Below, piece after piece: positions 10,001-22,268 of a DNA stretch of 64,000 nt. The notes under the pieces are model-generated. The model made no database searches. It saw only the letters and a program-made list of their open reading frames with translations, and was not told where the DNA came from. Every line of letters begins with the position of its first letter. Positions within the stretch are counted from its first letter, which is position 1. The DNA lies in assembly GCA_008508345.1 (NCBI GenBank), contig QNGE01002392.1, forward strand, positions 35,206 through 99,205. Direction: 5' to 3'. The stretch comes from Paragonimus westermani. Taxonomy: Eukaryota; Platyhelminthes; Trematoda; Plagiorchiida; Troglotrematidae. Both the position numbers and the translations under genes were made by a program.

Positions 10001-13000
10001 TTTAATGGAGAGGCAGGTGGAACAATAATCCGTATTCATTTGTAAACACAAATGCGTACCAGGGGGGTGGATTGCCTCAACTCGTTCTCTACACGTAACC
10101 CGTTTTCCCGGATTATTGTCTCATCTACAACCACTGACAGTTAATGTGTGCGATTACTTTACAATATATTGCAAGATTCGATCTGGTTGAACAAACGAAC
10201 GAAAGATACATATCCGAACGTTTCCATATGAACAAAATATGTGAATAGGCTGTGCCTAGCAGTTTTACAACTCAAAATGTTAAGGTAAGGTGAATCTCAA
10301 CAACTGTATTTAGGCAAGTGGGTGATTTGTATATTTACAGTTTCAGTTTTCAACTCTTTCTATCAACATGAGCTACAAAAATGTCGTGCTAATTTCCTAC
10401 TGTATACAGTGAAATGAGATTGATTTTCTCTCCAAAATAACCAGCGAAAATGTTTCATTCCTACGTCTCACGAAAACAGACAATCTGTCTCTTTCACTGA
10501 AATCATTTCCAAAAATGCCGATTGCGGTTTTATCTCAAGAATATCATGCCCGTCAAGTCATCTCTTCACAGTTAGGACTGACAGTTTTAGCTTGTTTGAC
10601 CGCAAAACGGGACTTTCGGATTGTGCAGTCTTTGGCTAGGTTTCCGGTATTCGATAAATGTTCGCGCAGTCTGACACAGGCATGCATGCACGCAAAACTC
10701 AGGCAGGCTGAGAGAAGCAGGCTGATGAGTCTGAGAGCACAATCTGGTTAGAGAAGCTGACGAATGATCCGGTGAATAAAATAAGCGTAAACAACTGCAA
10801 TTTGGTTGGAAGCAACTCATAGTCAGCGAAAGACAGACGCTTAAAAAATTGTTATGATGCCTGAAGTTCGACTGAAGTTTCTGGTAATATTCGTTGCTAA
10901 AAAGTGTGCAAGTGTGTAAGGGGATGTTTTTAGTTGTTAATTAAATTGAACACATACATAAATTGAACTCAAAAGTCCTCAACACGTTTAGGTCCAAGCT
11001 GCATAATTTACTCAGCCACGTGCTGTCTTCCGGTGGCCAACAGATGTTCGTCTAAACGTCTACTGTGATAAACATTAAATTGGAAAAAGATGTTTGCAAC
11101 GAACAAAAGACTAATGAACGCAAAACCTTTTAGGTATTATTTCAGAATACACAGCACACCATGACTGAATACTGTACAACTGAAAGTCAAGTCTAAGCGA
11201 AAAGCGTTTGCAAGCAAAATATTGAGTGGGGCACGTTATGTACGCAACATAGCACAGGATTTTCAATATAAATAAATATCGTTTCAAATATAGTGCGATT
11301 GTATTGCAAAAGCGGCGTTCAGAATATCTTAATTGGCTTCGAAATGCAAAAGATTTGGCCGTGATCACTATCAGCATCTCTCTCTGTGAATCCTGCACAA
11401 GCCTGCCTTTGTAAGGCTGAGATATGATATATAGAGAGCTCTGACAGTTACATCAATTGTCTTGAAAGCATATCCGAAATTTACTCTGCTATATCTGTTT
11501 TCTACTTGACATAAACCGCGCTGTGAATGGCACCTACAACTAGTTCACCTGTATGCAATAACTATGGTTTGGCAGGAGAAAGTTAGGAACAATCTTACGA
11601 CGCTGTGCGACGTTAGGTAGCGTTAATGCTCCTAACTAAATGCCATTCACGCTTGTTTACCACCTTGACGTTCCGGTAGATCTCTTGATCTGACCAGTTA
11701 AAAAATAAACGCCAAACTAGAGATCTGTTATCTTTTACAGTTAAATTATGGTACACATTCTCATCAGGACCAAGATTTGAATTCTGACTCTTGTGCTTCT
11801 GTGATTCGTATGATAATCACTAAGTTGGTAAATTCATAAACTTCATAGACGAATAATAGTATCTAAGTCCACACTCAACCGGAACGCTATACGTCAAAAT
11901 TTAATAATTAAACATACTAGAGCGAACCAATCAAAATGACTGTCATTTATGAAAACAATAGTAAAAAATAGTTGGTATAAATTACCTGCCAGATTTAGTC
12001 GATTATGCTATACTGAACAGTTCGCAGAAGAAACTATGTTTCAATAACAGTTCAAAACGGAGCAACCTTATCTACTTCTTTCAATGTTAACTCTTGCGTG
12101 ATCAATTTGAGACATTTGCGTGAAATAATTAAAATCACGATTTTTCCGTGCACTGAAATAATTACAGAACGAATATTTGCCGGATCAGTCAAAAACCGAA
12201 GTTTCAGCTCTAAATTATTGTCATTTCTCAAATAATTGTATTAGAGAAACAAACATTCCTGTTTACTCCTCAAAATCCATAATCATTTCTGCACGCGAAA
12301 TTTCAATTATCTGTTAGCATATAATCTCTACAGTTTTACGTCTAAATTTTCTCATTTTCTCTGGTTTTTCTGGGCGGTTGCCACTTTGGTCAGTTATTTT
12401 CAGTTCAAACAACAGACCGGTAGTCGATTACGAAGTCATGTGACATACCCTATGAAATATCCTACCTGTAGTCTGTAGAAATGCTATGCTTTGTTTTAGG
12501 TCCAGTGCCTTGGGGAAGAATGTGATTCGTGCCGATGAAACTAACCCTACACACTTGTAATTATCGCTGTTGCTCTCTTGTAATTGAAACGATTAAGTGA
12601 GGACGTCTTACCAGTGGATTTTGACAAGAAACGAAGTTTAGATGAAGAAAAGCTATAGAGAACAGACCTGCCAGTCGAAGAAAATGTTCTATTTCACAGA
12701 GGGAGCACGACAGGCAAACGATCAAGATTTATTGCCTAGTAGTTTGGAGTCCAAAAATGGGCGTTACGTATCATGCTAAAAGATGAATAAATGGGATCAT
12801 TCCGGAGCAGACGTAATACGGCCAAGCAGAAGCTTATTAATACAAAGTCGTAAAAATTTCACTAGATCACTAAGTGGGTGTATTGGTGGCTTTTGGGATT
12901 ACGTGCGAAAAAATATGGGTTTCCATGTTGATATGCTCTACATTCCCTCTTACATGACTGAGTATCATTTATATTTCACCTGATGTCACTTTGTGGCTAC

Positions 13001-16000
13001 CTTGATGGTCTCCCAAGCTTTGCTCCAGATATTCAGGATTGTTCATTTTACGGCAAATTACGCTGGTTTAGGGATTGGGTGATAACCAACACACCCTACC
13101 ATGGTTCGAAAACTGCAAAAAATCAACGTATCACGCAATCGACCACATTCATGTGAGTGACCACGGGGTACGAGAGTTATTGGGTATGTAATGGAAAATG
13201 GGCTGGCTCAAATGGAGATGCATATCGATTTTTGCAGAGGTACTCGTGTCATTATTGTTTTATCACACTGATGGAAACACATAAAGAAATATAATGATAA
13301 AGTGTAGCCCACTTGTAACTAGTTCAAATATGCATCTGTTGGTAGGCAAGTCGATTAAGTTGGCCAACGTTGAGCAACTTCGAAAACGTGAACCGACAGG
13401 CTCAATCGCGCTAAAAAGAACTTGGTTGTATCCGGATGTGATTGGTGAAGTCAACCAAATTCACGGCTTCATAAACTACCTTACAGACTGCCAAGTAGTT
13501 GACCATAATGGAGTTGTTGTGGCCTGTATAAAAGCAATTCTGCCGTCCTGCAATACTTACTGTATTTAGAGATGCCGTGAATTACATTGACTGTACCAGC
13601 GCAAACTGTAATGGAAATATCTGAATAGATAGTGCCTCATTTCCCTTGCCACTGTATACCCACATTCTACTCACACAACATAAGCGTATTCGCCAACTTC
13701 AAACACCCGGTTGCTCTTGTAAAATCTTACAGGAAATTTTGATTGATTCATCGTTGGATCTATATGGTTAACAATTTTTTCCAGGTGAACGGAACACCTC
13801 CACCAGCTAATTTTTGCAAGTACTCCACGATTTTTTTTGTAAGTAAAATGATAACCCCGGATAATTCAGCCTTTTATCCAGCTGTCACAATAAAACTGAC
13901 CATCGGCATTGGACTAGTCGTTGGGATCGCGAACTTTAATAGACCGGAAGAAAGCTTTTAAAAACACATTCCGGAGTATTTTATCGTTCTGTCACTCATG
14001 TCTACTACGGCGACTTAACTGGTTGTTTTGTTCCTGCTACGACCTCTTATGTAATTGAATGAATGCTTTTTCAGCACTGAAAGGATTTGGATCGCTTTAC
14101 TACAGCTTACACCCGGACCTTGCACAGCAACATATGCTGTTGTAAAATCAACATGACAGTAAAGCAGTTTGGTTATCTTGGCTGTCTCAAGTGAAATATC
14201 TTGCTGTGAGAGTAAAGAATTCAATTGTAAGTAATGCAGTTTACTTAACTTCATTTCATGTTCCTCGTGCAGTTTACTTTCTTCAACCGAAAGCTTATTC
14301 CATACTGAACGCAAAGCTTCGTATAAAGCAACGACGCAAATGCAAGCAAGGAGGACAGGTGAGTTTTTGTCATTTCTGCTAAAAGAATTTGCTGGAATTT
14401 TGGTGGCATACATTGCAGACATTTTTGGAAAATGCCTCACACAGAGCAGAATTGCCAACTGTTGAAGAACTTCTAGCGCAAGTCTGGTGTCAGGGAAGAA
14501 CATCTACACTGCAAACGACTGCTTGTGCATTCATGGCGTTGGAGGTTTTACAAAAATTTCTTTTCCAACGGCAGATTTTTTACAGTGAATGTCATGATCT
14601 ACGCCATTGTGTGTCAGTCTCGGTGTGCTGCTGACTTAACGCCCTAATTTGGTCATTCATCTTCCAACGGATTGCTTGAAACAGCCTACCTCTTACTACT
14701 CACCCACAGGGATGCTTTCATATGTTCCAACAGAGAACCTTTTTCTGGTCCTCCAAAACATTTCTCTTAGATTTTTGGAAATCTGTCTTTTTTCGACTTT
14801 TTCCAGCTTGCAGACTTGATTAGTAAAATTCCTTAACATCAGTCGTGTACTTGGATGTCTTTTAAAGTGCTTTCTTTCCATCATTTTCATTTTTTCCTCA
14901 AAGTCCTTCGTTTGTTTTTTGATTATTTTTGTTGAGTATGATGCGATGAAACCTCTTACCCAACGTCCATTCGGCCCAACACGCTGCTCTTCTTAACAAG
15001 TCTGATTGTGTCCTCATTTTGTTTACCCATCTTATGTAAGCGACCTCCTGGAAACATTTCCATCATTGCCCGACCGAAAGGTTGGAAACAATTTTCCTCC
15101 ATGGTTCCAAATTCATGGTTTTTTCATATATCACGTTGAACAGCATCTTTGTGCGTTGTTACCGTGTTGAAATTGCTATAACGCTCTTTTCAAATCCATA
15201 CATTATCTCCTGTCCTTTAACTACATGTATACTTGCTGACTGGACGTAGTGTCTCCCAGTCATTTCTCCTGAACTTCTAATCAAAGATTTTAACTGATGT
15301 GGCAAACCCCGTGATAATTTCAGTGTATCTAACTTAGTTCAGCATTCTAAAGCAGAAAAACTGGTTGGCTTTTACACTATGCTTTTCACACCGTCACCTT
15401 CATTCCGAACTTCTAAATAGATATTTTTATATTCAGATAGATCCCGTTTCGAACCTATGCATGCTCGTAACCGTAAATGCCGTTGATCAACAATTTCTTT
15501 GTTGGCACGGTATTTCATTAATCCCCATATTTTCAGGTATGAATTCATCACAGATCGTAAAAGACAATTTCACCAAATGTGGCCTGTTACATACGATGTT
15601 TCGTATGTGTATAAAACAGCTTCCTGGCTTGAAGTGAGTTGATTCATATAAAATGACATTTTCCTAAAAATGCTTGACTGTTAAGCTTACCTGTGTGTTC
15701 TCCCCTGAAGTTTAGATTTTAATATATTGTGCCCAACGTGTCAATGCAAAACCCTCTGCATGAACCATTTAGTAGGTTTAAAACAGCCCAAACCTAATTA
15801 TTGTATTGCACTTTATTCTAACTTGAAGTTAATGAACAGCGATATATGGAATCTATAGAGTGCTATCTGCAGATTTTGCAAGGGACACATTATAATTAGC
15901 TTGCTCAGTTGCATTGAAATAATCTTGTCCAGTAAGTTTCAACTGGACGACAAGAGCGGAACGGATCAGCATGTATGTACAAATAAAATGATTAATTCAT

Positions 16001-16388
16001 TGGACTGTAATGTAGAGTTCTCAGAGTAATTACGCCTGCCTGTTATCGATAACAGTGAATGTTTTGAACGTAAACATCGTGAAAACAATAGAAATTTTAT
16101 GTTGTTCGTGAGATAGCCGCGGAGTACAAACAGCAATAACAAAATAGTTCCAGAAAAATGAAGTATTTTTAACCAGCATTTGCCTGCTTGCTTTGTGTGG
16201 GAGTATTTACTGTCCCAGTTATGTCAATCACTCGAACAGACCAATTCAATCCGATCTTCTCAAGGGACATTATTGTATAAACCTAATGACTTTCATAACT
16301 CATTAGTCGAGTTCAATCGAATTTCACAAATTTTCAGTGAATCCTATTTAACTAGACAAACGTGCACGCCACCACACTCCGGATTTAC
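7005..16388 (-). other. Large intron of the class B receptor gene
   Basis: About 9.4 kb separates the two HRM-domain exons. It contains many short open frames on both strands (for example 8056-8298, 9065-9277, 10515-10751, 13294-13569, 14015-14503). Some are bordered by good splice-like sites, such as 14272-14359 and 15538-15634 on the plus strand. None shows a recognisable domain, and I could not connect them into a convincing nested gene. Confidence 0.7.
9065..9454 (+). pseudogene. Possible decayed coding frame with one internal stop
   Basis: A frame starting at an ATG (9065) is open for 129 codons apart from one TAA at 9275-9277, and ends at a TAG at 9452. A pyrimidine-rich stretch ending CAAAACAG at about 9119 could be an acceptor. 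The second half carries a run of aromatic and hydrophobic residues. No family is recognised. It lies in the receptor intron on the opposite strand. It could be an old inserted coding fragment or chance. Confidence 0.2.
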
Positions 16389-16517
16389 CTTTTCCGCTGA
16401 ATTGAAATGTACCGAATTCCTTTGGACAATATTTTTGTGCCCATTGGTTGATGGCTGTTGGTGGCCAGCACTCGTCTGCTCCATCTAGCCCCACGGCGCA
16501 GAATAAATGTCCCAATT
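16389..16517 (-). CDS. Class B (secretin-family) GPCR, first hormone-receptor-domain exon
   Basis: This 129-base exon runs from an acceptor (TTGTTGCGTGTACAG) to a donor (AAAAG|GTAAAT). It encodes LGHLFCAVGLDGADECWPPT, followed by a YCPKEFG motif. These are conserved cysteines 2, 3 and 4 of the HRM domain, with the diagnostic CWP. The spacing of ten residues between the second cysteine and that of CWP matches vertebrate CRF receptors. It starts in phase 1 and ends in phase 1, fitting exon 21061-21192 upstream and 6919-7004 downstream. The plus-strand open frame over the same DNA (16180-16488) is a shadow. The subfamily (CRF/DH44-, PDF- or calcitonin-like) cannot be decided from this. Confidence 0.87.
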
Positions 16518-19500
16518 CTGTACACGCAACAAAAGATTATTTAAACTCAGTAGGAGAGGCAGTGAATAAAAACTGTCTTCTCGAGCTGTAACTACGTGAA
16601 AAACATATTGTCGAAGTTTAAAGTAATACACTTAAAAATTTGAAATGGAACTTTTTCTTAAAATTTATAAACAAGCTACTTGCCACTCCAAGCTTCCTGA
16701 ACTAAGCATTGGAATGAAACATTCAAATAACAACTAACTACTTCAAAAGAATGCGTGTATACTCATCATTTGTATTCAGACAAATGTTAGCTGGTTAGCC
16801 TTAAAATTAACCATTAGAACATCGTTGCCTCCCTGATACATCCAGACAAGCAGAAGTGTTGATGTTATCCCGAGATGCATCGTCCAATGTCCTGCTGTTT
16901 ATAAAAGAGCGAAATTTCATACCAACGTTCGAATTTCAACAATATATCCACTGCTTGTATTACGTTCTCAAACTTTCGCAAAAACTGCGCATAGTAACAA
17001 TCGCGCTTTGACGACCTATGAAAAACTCTTGATATATTTCCACTGCTTAGGCAATCGGTTCATAATTTTTTCAGTTCGAACGCGCGAACGTGATCTCCGT
17101 CTCTGTGATGCAAACCAGCGTCTCAGAACACCACACGACGCAAATAAAAAAACAATACCTCAGGGTTCGGTTTTAAAATATGACCTTATCAGCTCAAACA
17201 ACAAGGCTAGAGTTGGCAACTTCATATTTTTATGACGTAAGATTCCGTTTTCCTACTTTATCAACTGTAGACTATTTAAAATTGTTTAATTCTAAGGTAC
17301 GCAATAACGGGCTAGCCAAAAATTAAGGCGCTAACCTTCTTATACAGACACATTTCATTCATGTAGTAACTGTTATAGTCGTGATAATAATCGATGGTTC
17401 TGAGACGTATATTGCTAAGCCCGAGTTGCTTATGGGTTTCATTTCAAAAAAAGACAGACACAAGGACGACTCGGGTAACACATGGTCTGCAAGAACATTA
17501 CATCAGAAAGTAATGTTTGTTACGATAGCTGAGTGTTACTCACAAGCAATTGCATCCATCTGCATCACGTTTCAGTCGTTTGATAAAATCCTTTGGAAAC
17601 CGTAAAAAATATGATACCACTAGCTGACAAATAGTATGTTACTTCTATCCGTTATGCTTTCAAGTTAAAAAAGTTCAGGCAATTAACTTGCAATTCGACT
17701 TGTGACATTCGCTTATTGTGACTTCAAGGTATGCTGAACAGGATAAATTTTCCATACTTTCACGTTTTTGTTTCAAACTGTCGATGATGCTCCAACTCCT
17801 TTTTTATGCAGATTGTGCCGAATTTATCAGCAGCAATCTGTCACCGAGGTGCGGCAGTAATAAAACTCAACACCCGTATCTTATATGCATATGTGACTGT
17901 AAATATCGCCAAACAAACCATTAAGTATGAGGTGATAAAACTAAACGAAGCATAATAGTCAGTATAAATTTTGCATGCTTTCTACACTTTCACAGGATAA
18001 AATCCGCCTAGTAAATAGAATTTGTCACAGAATATTCGTTCAGATTCACATTAGCTCCAGAATTGTTCGTTTGACACCGAGGTGATTGAATGTCTTGCAC
18101 ATTAACAGGTTTTCTGCTGCACTACGGGGTGCTCAATATAATCATTTGCGTTCACAATGAACAGCTCGTCAAACACCGATGGGCATTAGCATGCGGAACG
18201 AAAAAACTTAAATTAACTATTAGGTGCTACGAAGATATGATGTTTAACAGTGGCTTTTTCAATGATAGTTGAACTAAAAGAGAAATAAACACTAACTCGC
18301 TAAGCAGAAAATGAAGAATGTGCTATCGATTTCTGAGTAACTGCATCCATTGTCCTGGTTTTAAAGCGGTGTTTAAGCATTTATATTGGATTTTTGATTT
18401 ACTGAGATTTTTCCCACGTGCAATATCTAGGTTGTGATGTATATTTCTTCTCGATTGTACGGAGCTGATTTCTGGAAGCGTAAATCAGATAAAACCCAAG
18501 CATTCATTGCTTATCTCCTTGGCTACTGCTTGGTCTAGCACAAAACATCCTGAACTAAAACTTCAGTGAACTGAAATAAAATGGTTTATGCAAATGTAAA
18601 TATTTCTGGATAACGGCTTGTTTGAATGGATAAATAATTGCATGAAGAAGTCATCCAAAATGACTGAAACCTCCCGAAGACGGCTGAGCTGTAAGCGCTC
18701 CTGGAGCGGGAAAGACCGAAGAGGTCTTAGGCTGCTTCGTGTTGTAAAATTAATCAGGATTCCCAGTAAAGCTGGTTGGAGATTGATATGAAGCTGGCGG
18801 AATTAAACCAGATAGTTGTTGAATGCTTCAGTAGGTTGCACCTCACAGTTTGTTTACCGGAGGACTAATCTACAATTTCTGCCCAATGATTACCTTAACC
18901 GCCCGCAAGATGACCGCAACTTCACAGAGCCAACAATATAACGAGTTCGGTCATTTAAGACCCTGAGGACTAAGGTGCAATTATTACGCTGTCTAATGCT
19001 ATTCGCTACAAATCACCACCTTGGGCAATCCTTGAGCTGAAATATAATGTAACAACCAATTCAAAGCTTGTTTTCTTGCTAAAGTTGTCTCAGAAAAATC
19101 CCTCAAAGAAATATGACCACCAACACGAACACTAATGTAAACCGTCGTCATGCCTTGAACCCACAAGTTGGCGGTGATCATCGATTAAGCATAATAAATT
19201 TCCTGAATTTTCAACCGTGAACATTGCCTACAGTTACGCGTGGACTTTCTAAATTATTCATACCGTTGGCAGAACGAGAAAAATATGTTTCATTTTGCCT
19301 AGTGTTATTGTTACCTTATATAATAAATATATTTGCAAAATTATCTAGCATTAACGCATATTGTAATGTTCAGCTGTTCCAGGATCACTAAGCCGGTAAT
19401 TCATTTTTCATTTCGCAGTAGGATGTCACTACTAGTCATGCTGTAGAGCCAAGTAAAAATGATTCAAATCTAATACCAAACCGGTGATAACCTTGACATA

Positions 19501-21060
19501 TTCTGATCGATTTTCAAAGCAGTAAGCTAATATGCCTCTGTGGGTATGCATTATAAAAGTCTCCCAGTTCAACGCCAAAAACCATGAAGCATAAGCCATC
19601 CAAAGTCGATGAATATATAACATACTAAATGCGCATTGTTTTCTTCATTATTCTGTGACAAGTGAACGGATGTTAAATAAATTATTGTGCATTAGTAAAT
19701 AGGAATATTGATCTCATCTCTTTTTAACGTCTTTATCTCATCTGTGTGATTACCTGGATGGTAGTGACGGAAAGTGGTGACCTCGACCAAAAATACCTAC
19801 GCCTGTACAAATCAGTGGCGTTACATCAAAAACACAATACGAGTGAATTGTGATTTTCATGAATATATAAAGTTGGCCCTCGGCGCAAAAGACGCTTCAC
19901 GTTGTCTTGAAGTTTGTGTATTATGAACGTTCATCCTGATATGAAACGGTTGTTAACTTATGGTGATTTTAGATATGGTGCACAGCTCCCTTAAAATTAC
20001 AGGCATGCGATATACTCGTCACAACGCTTCACTAGCTGGCTGATTAGTGACGACCTGTAGTAGATGGTTCGGTATAGACTTACTGATCCTTGTTTCTACG
20101 CCTCTGTCTTCATTTTACTTGTTGTTGCTATAACTGTAGAGAAGACGATAAAGGACGTAACGTTGAAATTTTTAAATCAAATTACAAGCAGTTCACTGAA
20201 TTTTTTATTGAATTAATTTTGTATGTTGCTCTTCATACAACCAATTTATGTTGAGTGAAACTCGTGACAGAATATCCGCTAAATCTGCCACCAAATGTAG
20301 CTGGTAATTATGTCCTATAACCTTAGTTTTAATATTGCCGTTAACCGTGTCCCGAAAATACTCACTATTCATAAATCGTTTAGAGTAATAACTAACCTTT
20401 TTATCAGTATCTTCTTCCCTAAGCCCGCTAGTGGTAAGCGCGTGACGATATCATTATTTCGTGTGTCTAATTGTCTCAAGAAAATTCAAACGGTTCCTTG
20501 ATAACGTTTTTCAAACACTATAATAGAAGTCTTGAAATGCTTCTTCGTGAAGCACGCTATGTTTAATTCACATCTGTACGTATAAGTACTGTTTTTTCAG
20601 CAAGAATTTATCCAGGCTCAGTCACGAACAGATTGTTCCCCATAAACAGTTATGTAGAGCATGCTCAACTTTTGCACCATTATGGTCAATATGAAGTGCG
20701 CTTTTCACTCTACAACATGTGGTTTGTTTTTTGTGGCCCATAATTATTGGCAGTGTGAGGCGGTACACATTTTTATTCTTTATTTATGAAACATAATGCT
20801 TTTATCTTGCCTTTTATTCACCGGTGTCTCCTGAAAAAGCCATGTCAACTGCAAAATTTGAATGAAGCAATAGTGTTTGGGCATATCACAACTTCTGAGT
20901 CTTCAGATCGGACTGGATAAAGTGGGTGCCCTTTTCATCATACACAAAAAATTTGATTCTATTTAACACGAAAGTGTCAGATTGTCCAACTGATATATGT
21001 AGACTGATATGCAACTGATATACAAATGCGAGAAAATCACATTCTGTGCAAAAAACTCAC
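16518..21060 (-). other. Intron of the class B receptor gene
   Basis: About 4.5 kb between receptor exons. Short frames at 17008-17235, 18090-18272, 18999-19181 and 19432-19623 show no domain. Two small perfect hairpins lie at 18696-18728. A tandem pair of AATAAA motifs on the minus strand at 20772-20784 follows a possible alternative terminal exon (see rejected items). Confidence 0.6.
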
Positions 21061-21192
21061 CTATAAATTTCGACGTAAGGGGCCTATATTTTTCTGAACA
21101 CATTGAAAAGAGATCATTCCAGTAGTTCTCCCTTAATTCCTCCCCAGTGAACATTTTTTCACCACGAAACTGGCCCACAAGCATTGCTTGTA
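21061..21192 (-). CDS. Class B GPCR, ectodomain exon with first HRM cysteine
   Basis: This segment ends at a strong donor (TTTATAG|GTGAGTTTT) in phase 1, exactly as needed to join the exon at 16389-16517. It encodes the helix-like EELRENYWNDL followed by MCSEKY, which supplies the first of the six HRM cysteines. With the two following exons the full C1-C6 pattern is complete. The 5' boundary is less certain: I chose an ATTATAG acceptor at 21193, but the frame is open back to about 21238. An internal ATG at 21184 could be a start in an alternative transcript, though it has no signal peptide. Confidence 0.68.
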
Positions 21193-21829
21193 CTATAATA
21201 TTATAGATTTTGGAAGTGATCGACCTCAAACTGCGATTGGTTCACAGTCAAGTAATTCCATTGGTCCGTGACCCCACGTTTTCAAACGATGTAAAGAGTT
21301 TGGGTCGATTTGATTGGCACTCATTTGTGCATGACGCTAGCGATAGATTGCAGCTAGGGAACAAAAATATGCTTATTTACATTCTGGTATTATTCTGGTT
21401 CTACATACCCAACAAGACCAGTAAACTTGAGTATGGAACTAACAGCACAATGGGGTCATAATACCATCGTTTAAGGGCGTTTTCACTGGTTTTTCATTGA
21501 GCGGAAGTTCCTCCTTAACAGTTCAATGTTTAGGGGAAATTAAACGAAGAAGATATAAAAAAACATTCACAGAACGCACGGGTTAGGAAACTAGTAGACA
21601 TCGGACGCTTATCCGGTGACCTTGAAAACAGGCTAAGAAGACGGTCAAAACCATAGAGTGCTGGGCACCTCTTACGCGTTTCAGATGAATATGTCTAGTT
21701 CCCTGAAAAGCAAAGAGTGTGAAATGATTCTTTTTTGAGGTGGATGCTCTGAAGCAAGGCAGGAAGTATATGTACGATAGTTTTCCGTCGCGTAGGCTCA
21801 GATGTCATTCAGTAGTGCGACCAACTTAC

Positions 21830-21874
21830 CACTGGTTTCATTCAGAACCAAACCGTATGTACCGTTGGTACGTC
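21830..21874 (-). CDS. Possible small N-terminal ectodomain exon of the receptor
   Basis: Forty-five bases between an acceptor (CAATGATTTCATAG) and a strong donor (CCAGTG|GTAAGT). Only one of three frames is open, and its phase (1 in, 1 out) fits the exon at 21061-21192. The peptide TNGTYGLVLNETSG carries two N-glycosylation sequons (NGT and NET), common in receptor ectodomains. There is no family signature in so short a piece, so this rests on splice sites and phase only. Confidence 0.4.
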
Positions 21875-22171
21875 CTATGAAATCATTGATATTCAGTATG
21901 CTTACATGTATGCCAAAAGAAATCTTCGTTATACTCAGGTAAATTGCAAAATTATGCTATGAAGTCAACTGTCAGTATGCATTGGGAAGTGTGCATGGTT
22001 TACGCGTCTTTACAGTCTATGTTTAGCGGAACGAGTTCATCCTACGCAACCTAAATTTAGGGTTACAATCAAGCTTGCACCATTATAAAAGTCATATAAC
22101 AAACACCGATTATCTTTCAGTATCAAGAAATTGAATTTTTCTCTGATGCCAGCCGTCGGTGTGATAATTAC

Positions 22172-22268
22172 GCGTGCTTCCAATTTGTGCCCGTTTCGAC
22201 ACACTTGATCGGATCACCTGCAATGTGCCCCATATATACGCACTCATTACTACACAGAGGATTATGTA
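22172..22268 (-). CDS. Possible signal-peptide exon of the receptor
   Basis: A pyrimidine-rich acceptor (TACCTTCCGTTGTGTTCCAG) opens a frame starting YIILCVVMSAYIWGTLQ, which would serve as the hydrophobic core of a signal peptide ahead of the ectodomain. Ending at AGCACGC|GTAATT gives phase 1, as required by the exon at 21830-21874. A competing donor after TTGCAG (22218) would give phase 0 and not fit. The initiating ATG would lie in a further upstream exon. The frame is also open upstream to about 22357. It could instead be a stray hydrophobic frame. Confidence 0.3.

Noticed and set aside
14015..14503. Minus-strand frame with a helix ending LYEALRSVW, resembling the first helix of a Ctr copper transporter
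   Set aside because: No HCH, M-x-M or G-x-x-x-G exons could be found on the same strand. The segment lies inside the receptor intron, and the plus strand of the same DNA has better splice sites. The hydrophobic run is what antisense of charged codons gives.
14191..16488. Plus-strand chain of exon-like segments (14272-14359, 15437-15469, 15538-15634, 16219-16488)
   Set aside because: The last member is exactly antisense to a certain receptor exon, and the others have two equally open frames and no domain. Good splice-like sites alone are too common in AT-rich DNA.
16180..16488. 102-codon plus-strand open frame with an AATAAA just downstream
   Set aside because: Antisense shadow of the receptor exon at 16389-16517.
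20772..20848. Possible alternative last exon of the receptor followed by two AATAAA motifs on the minus strand
   Set aside because: It fits the phase of the exon at 21061 but would truncate the protein before the hormone domain is complete. The HRM continuation at 16517 is far better supported. It could still be an alternative terminal exon.
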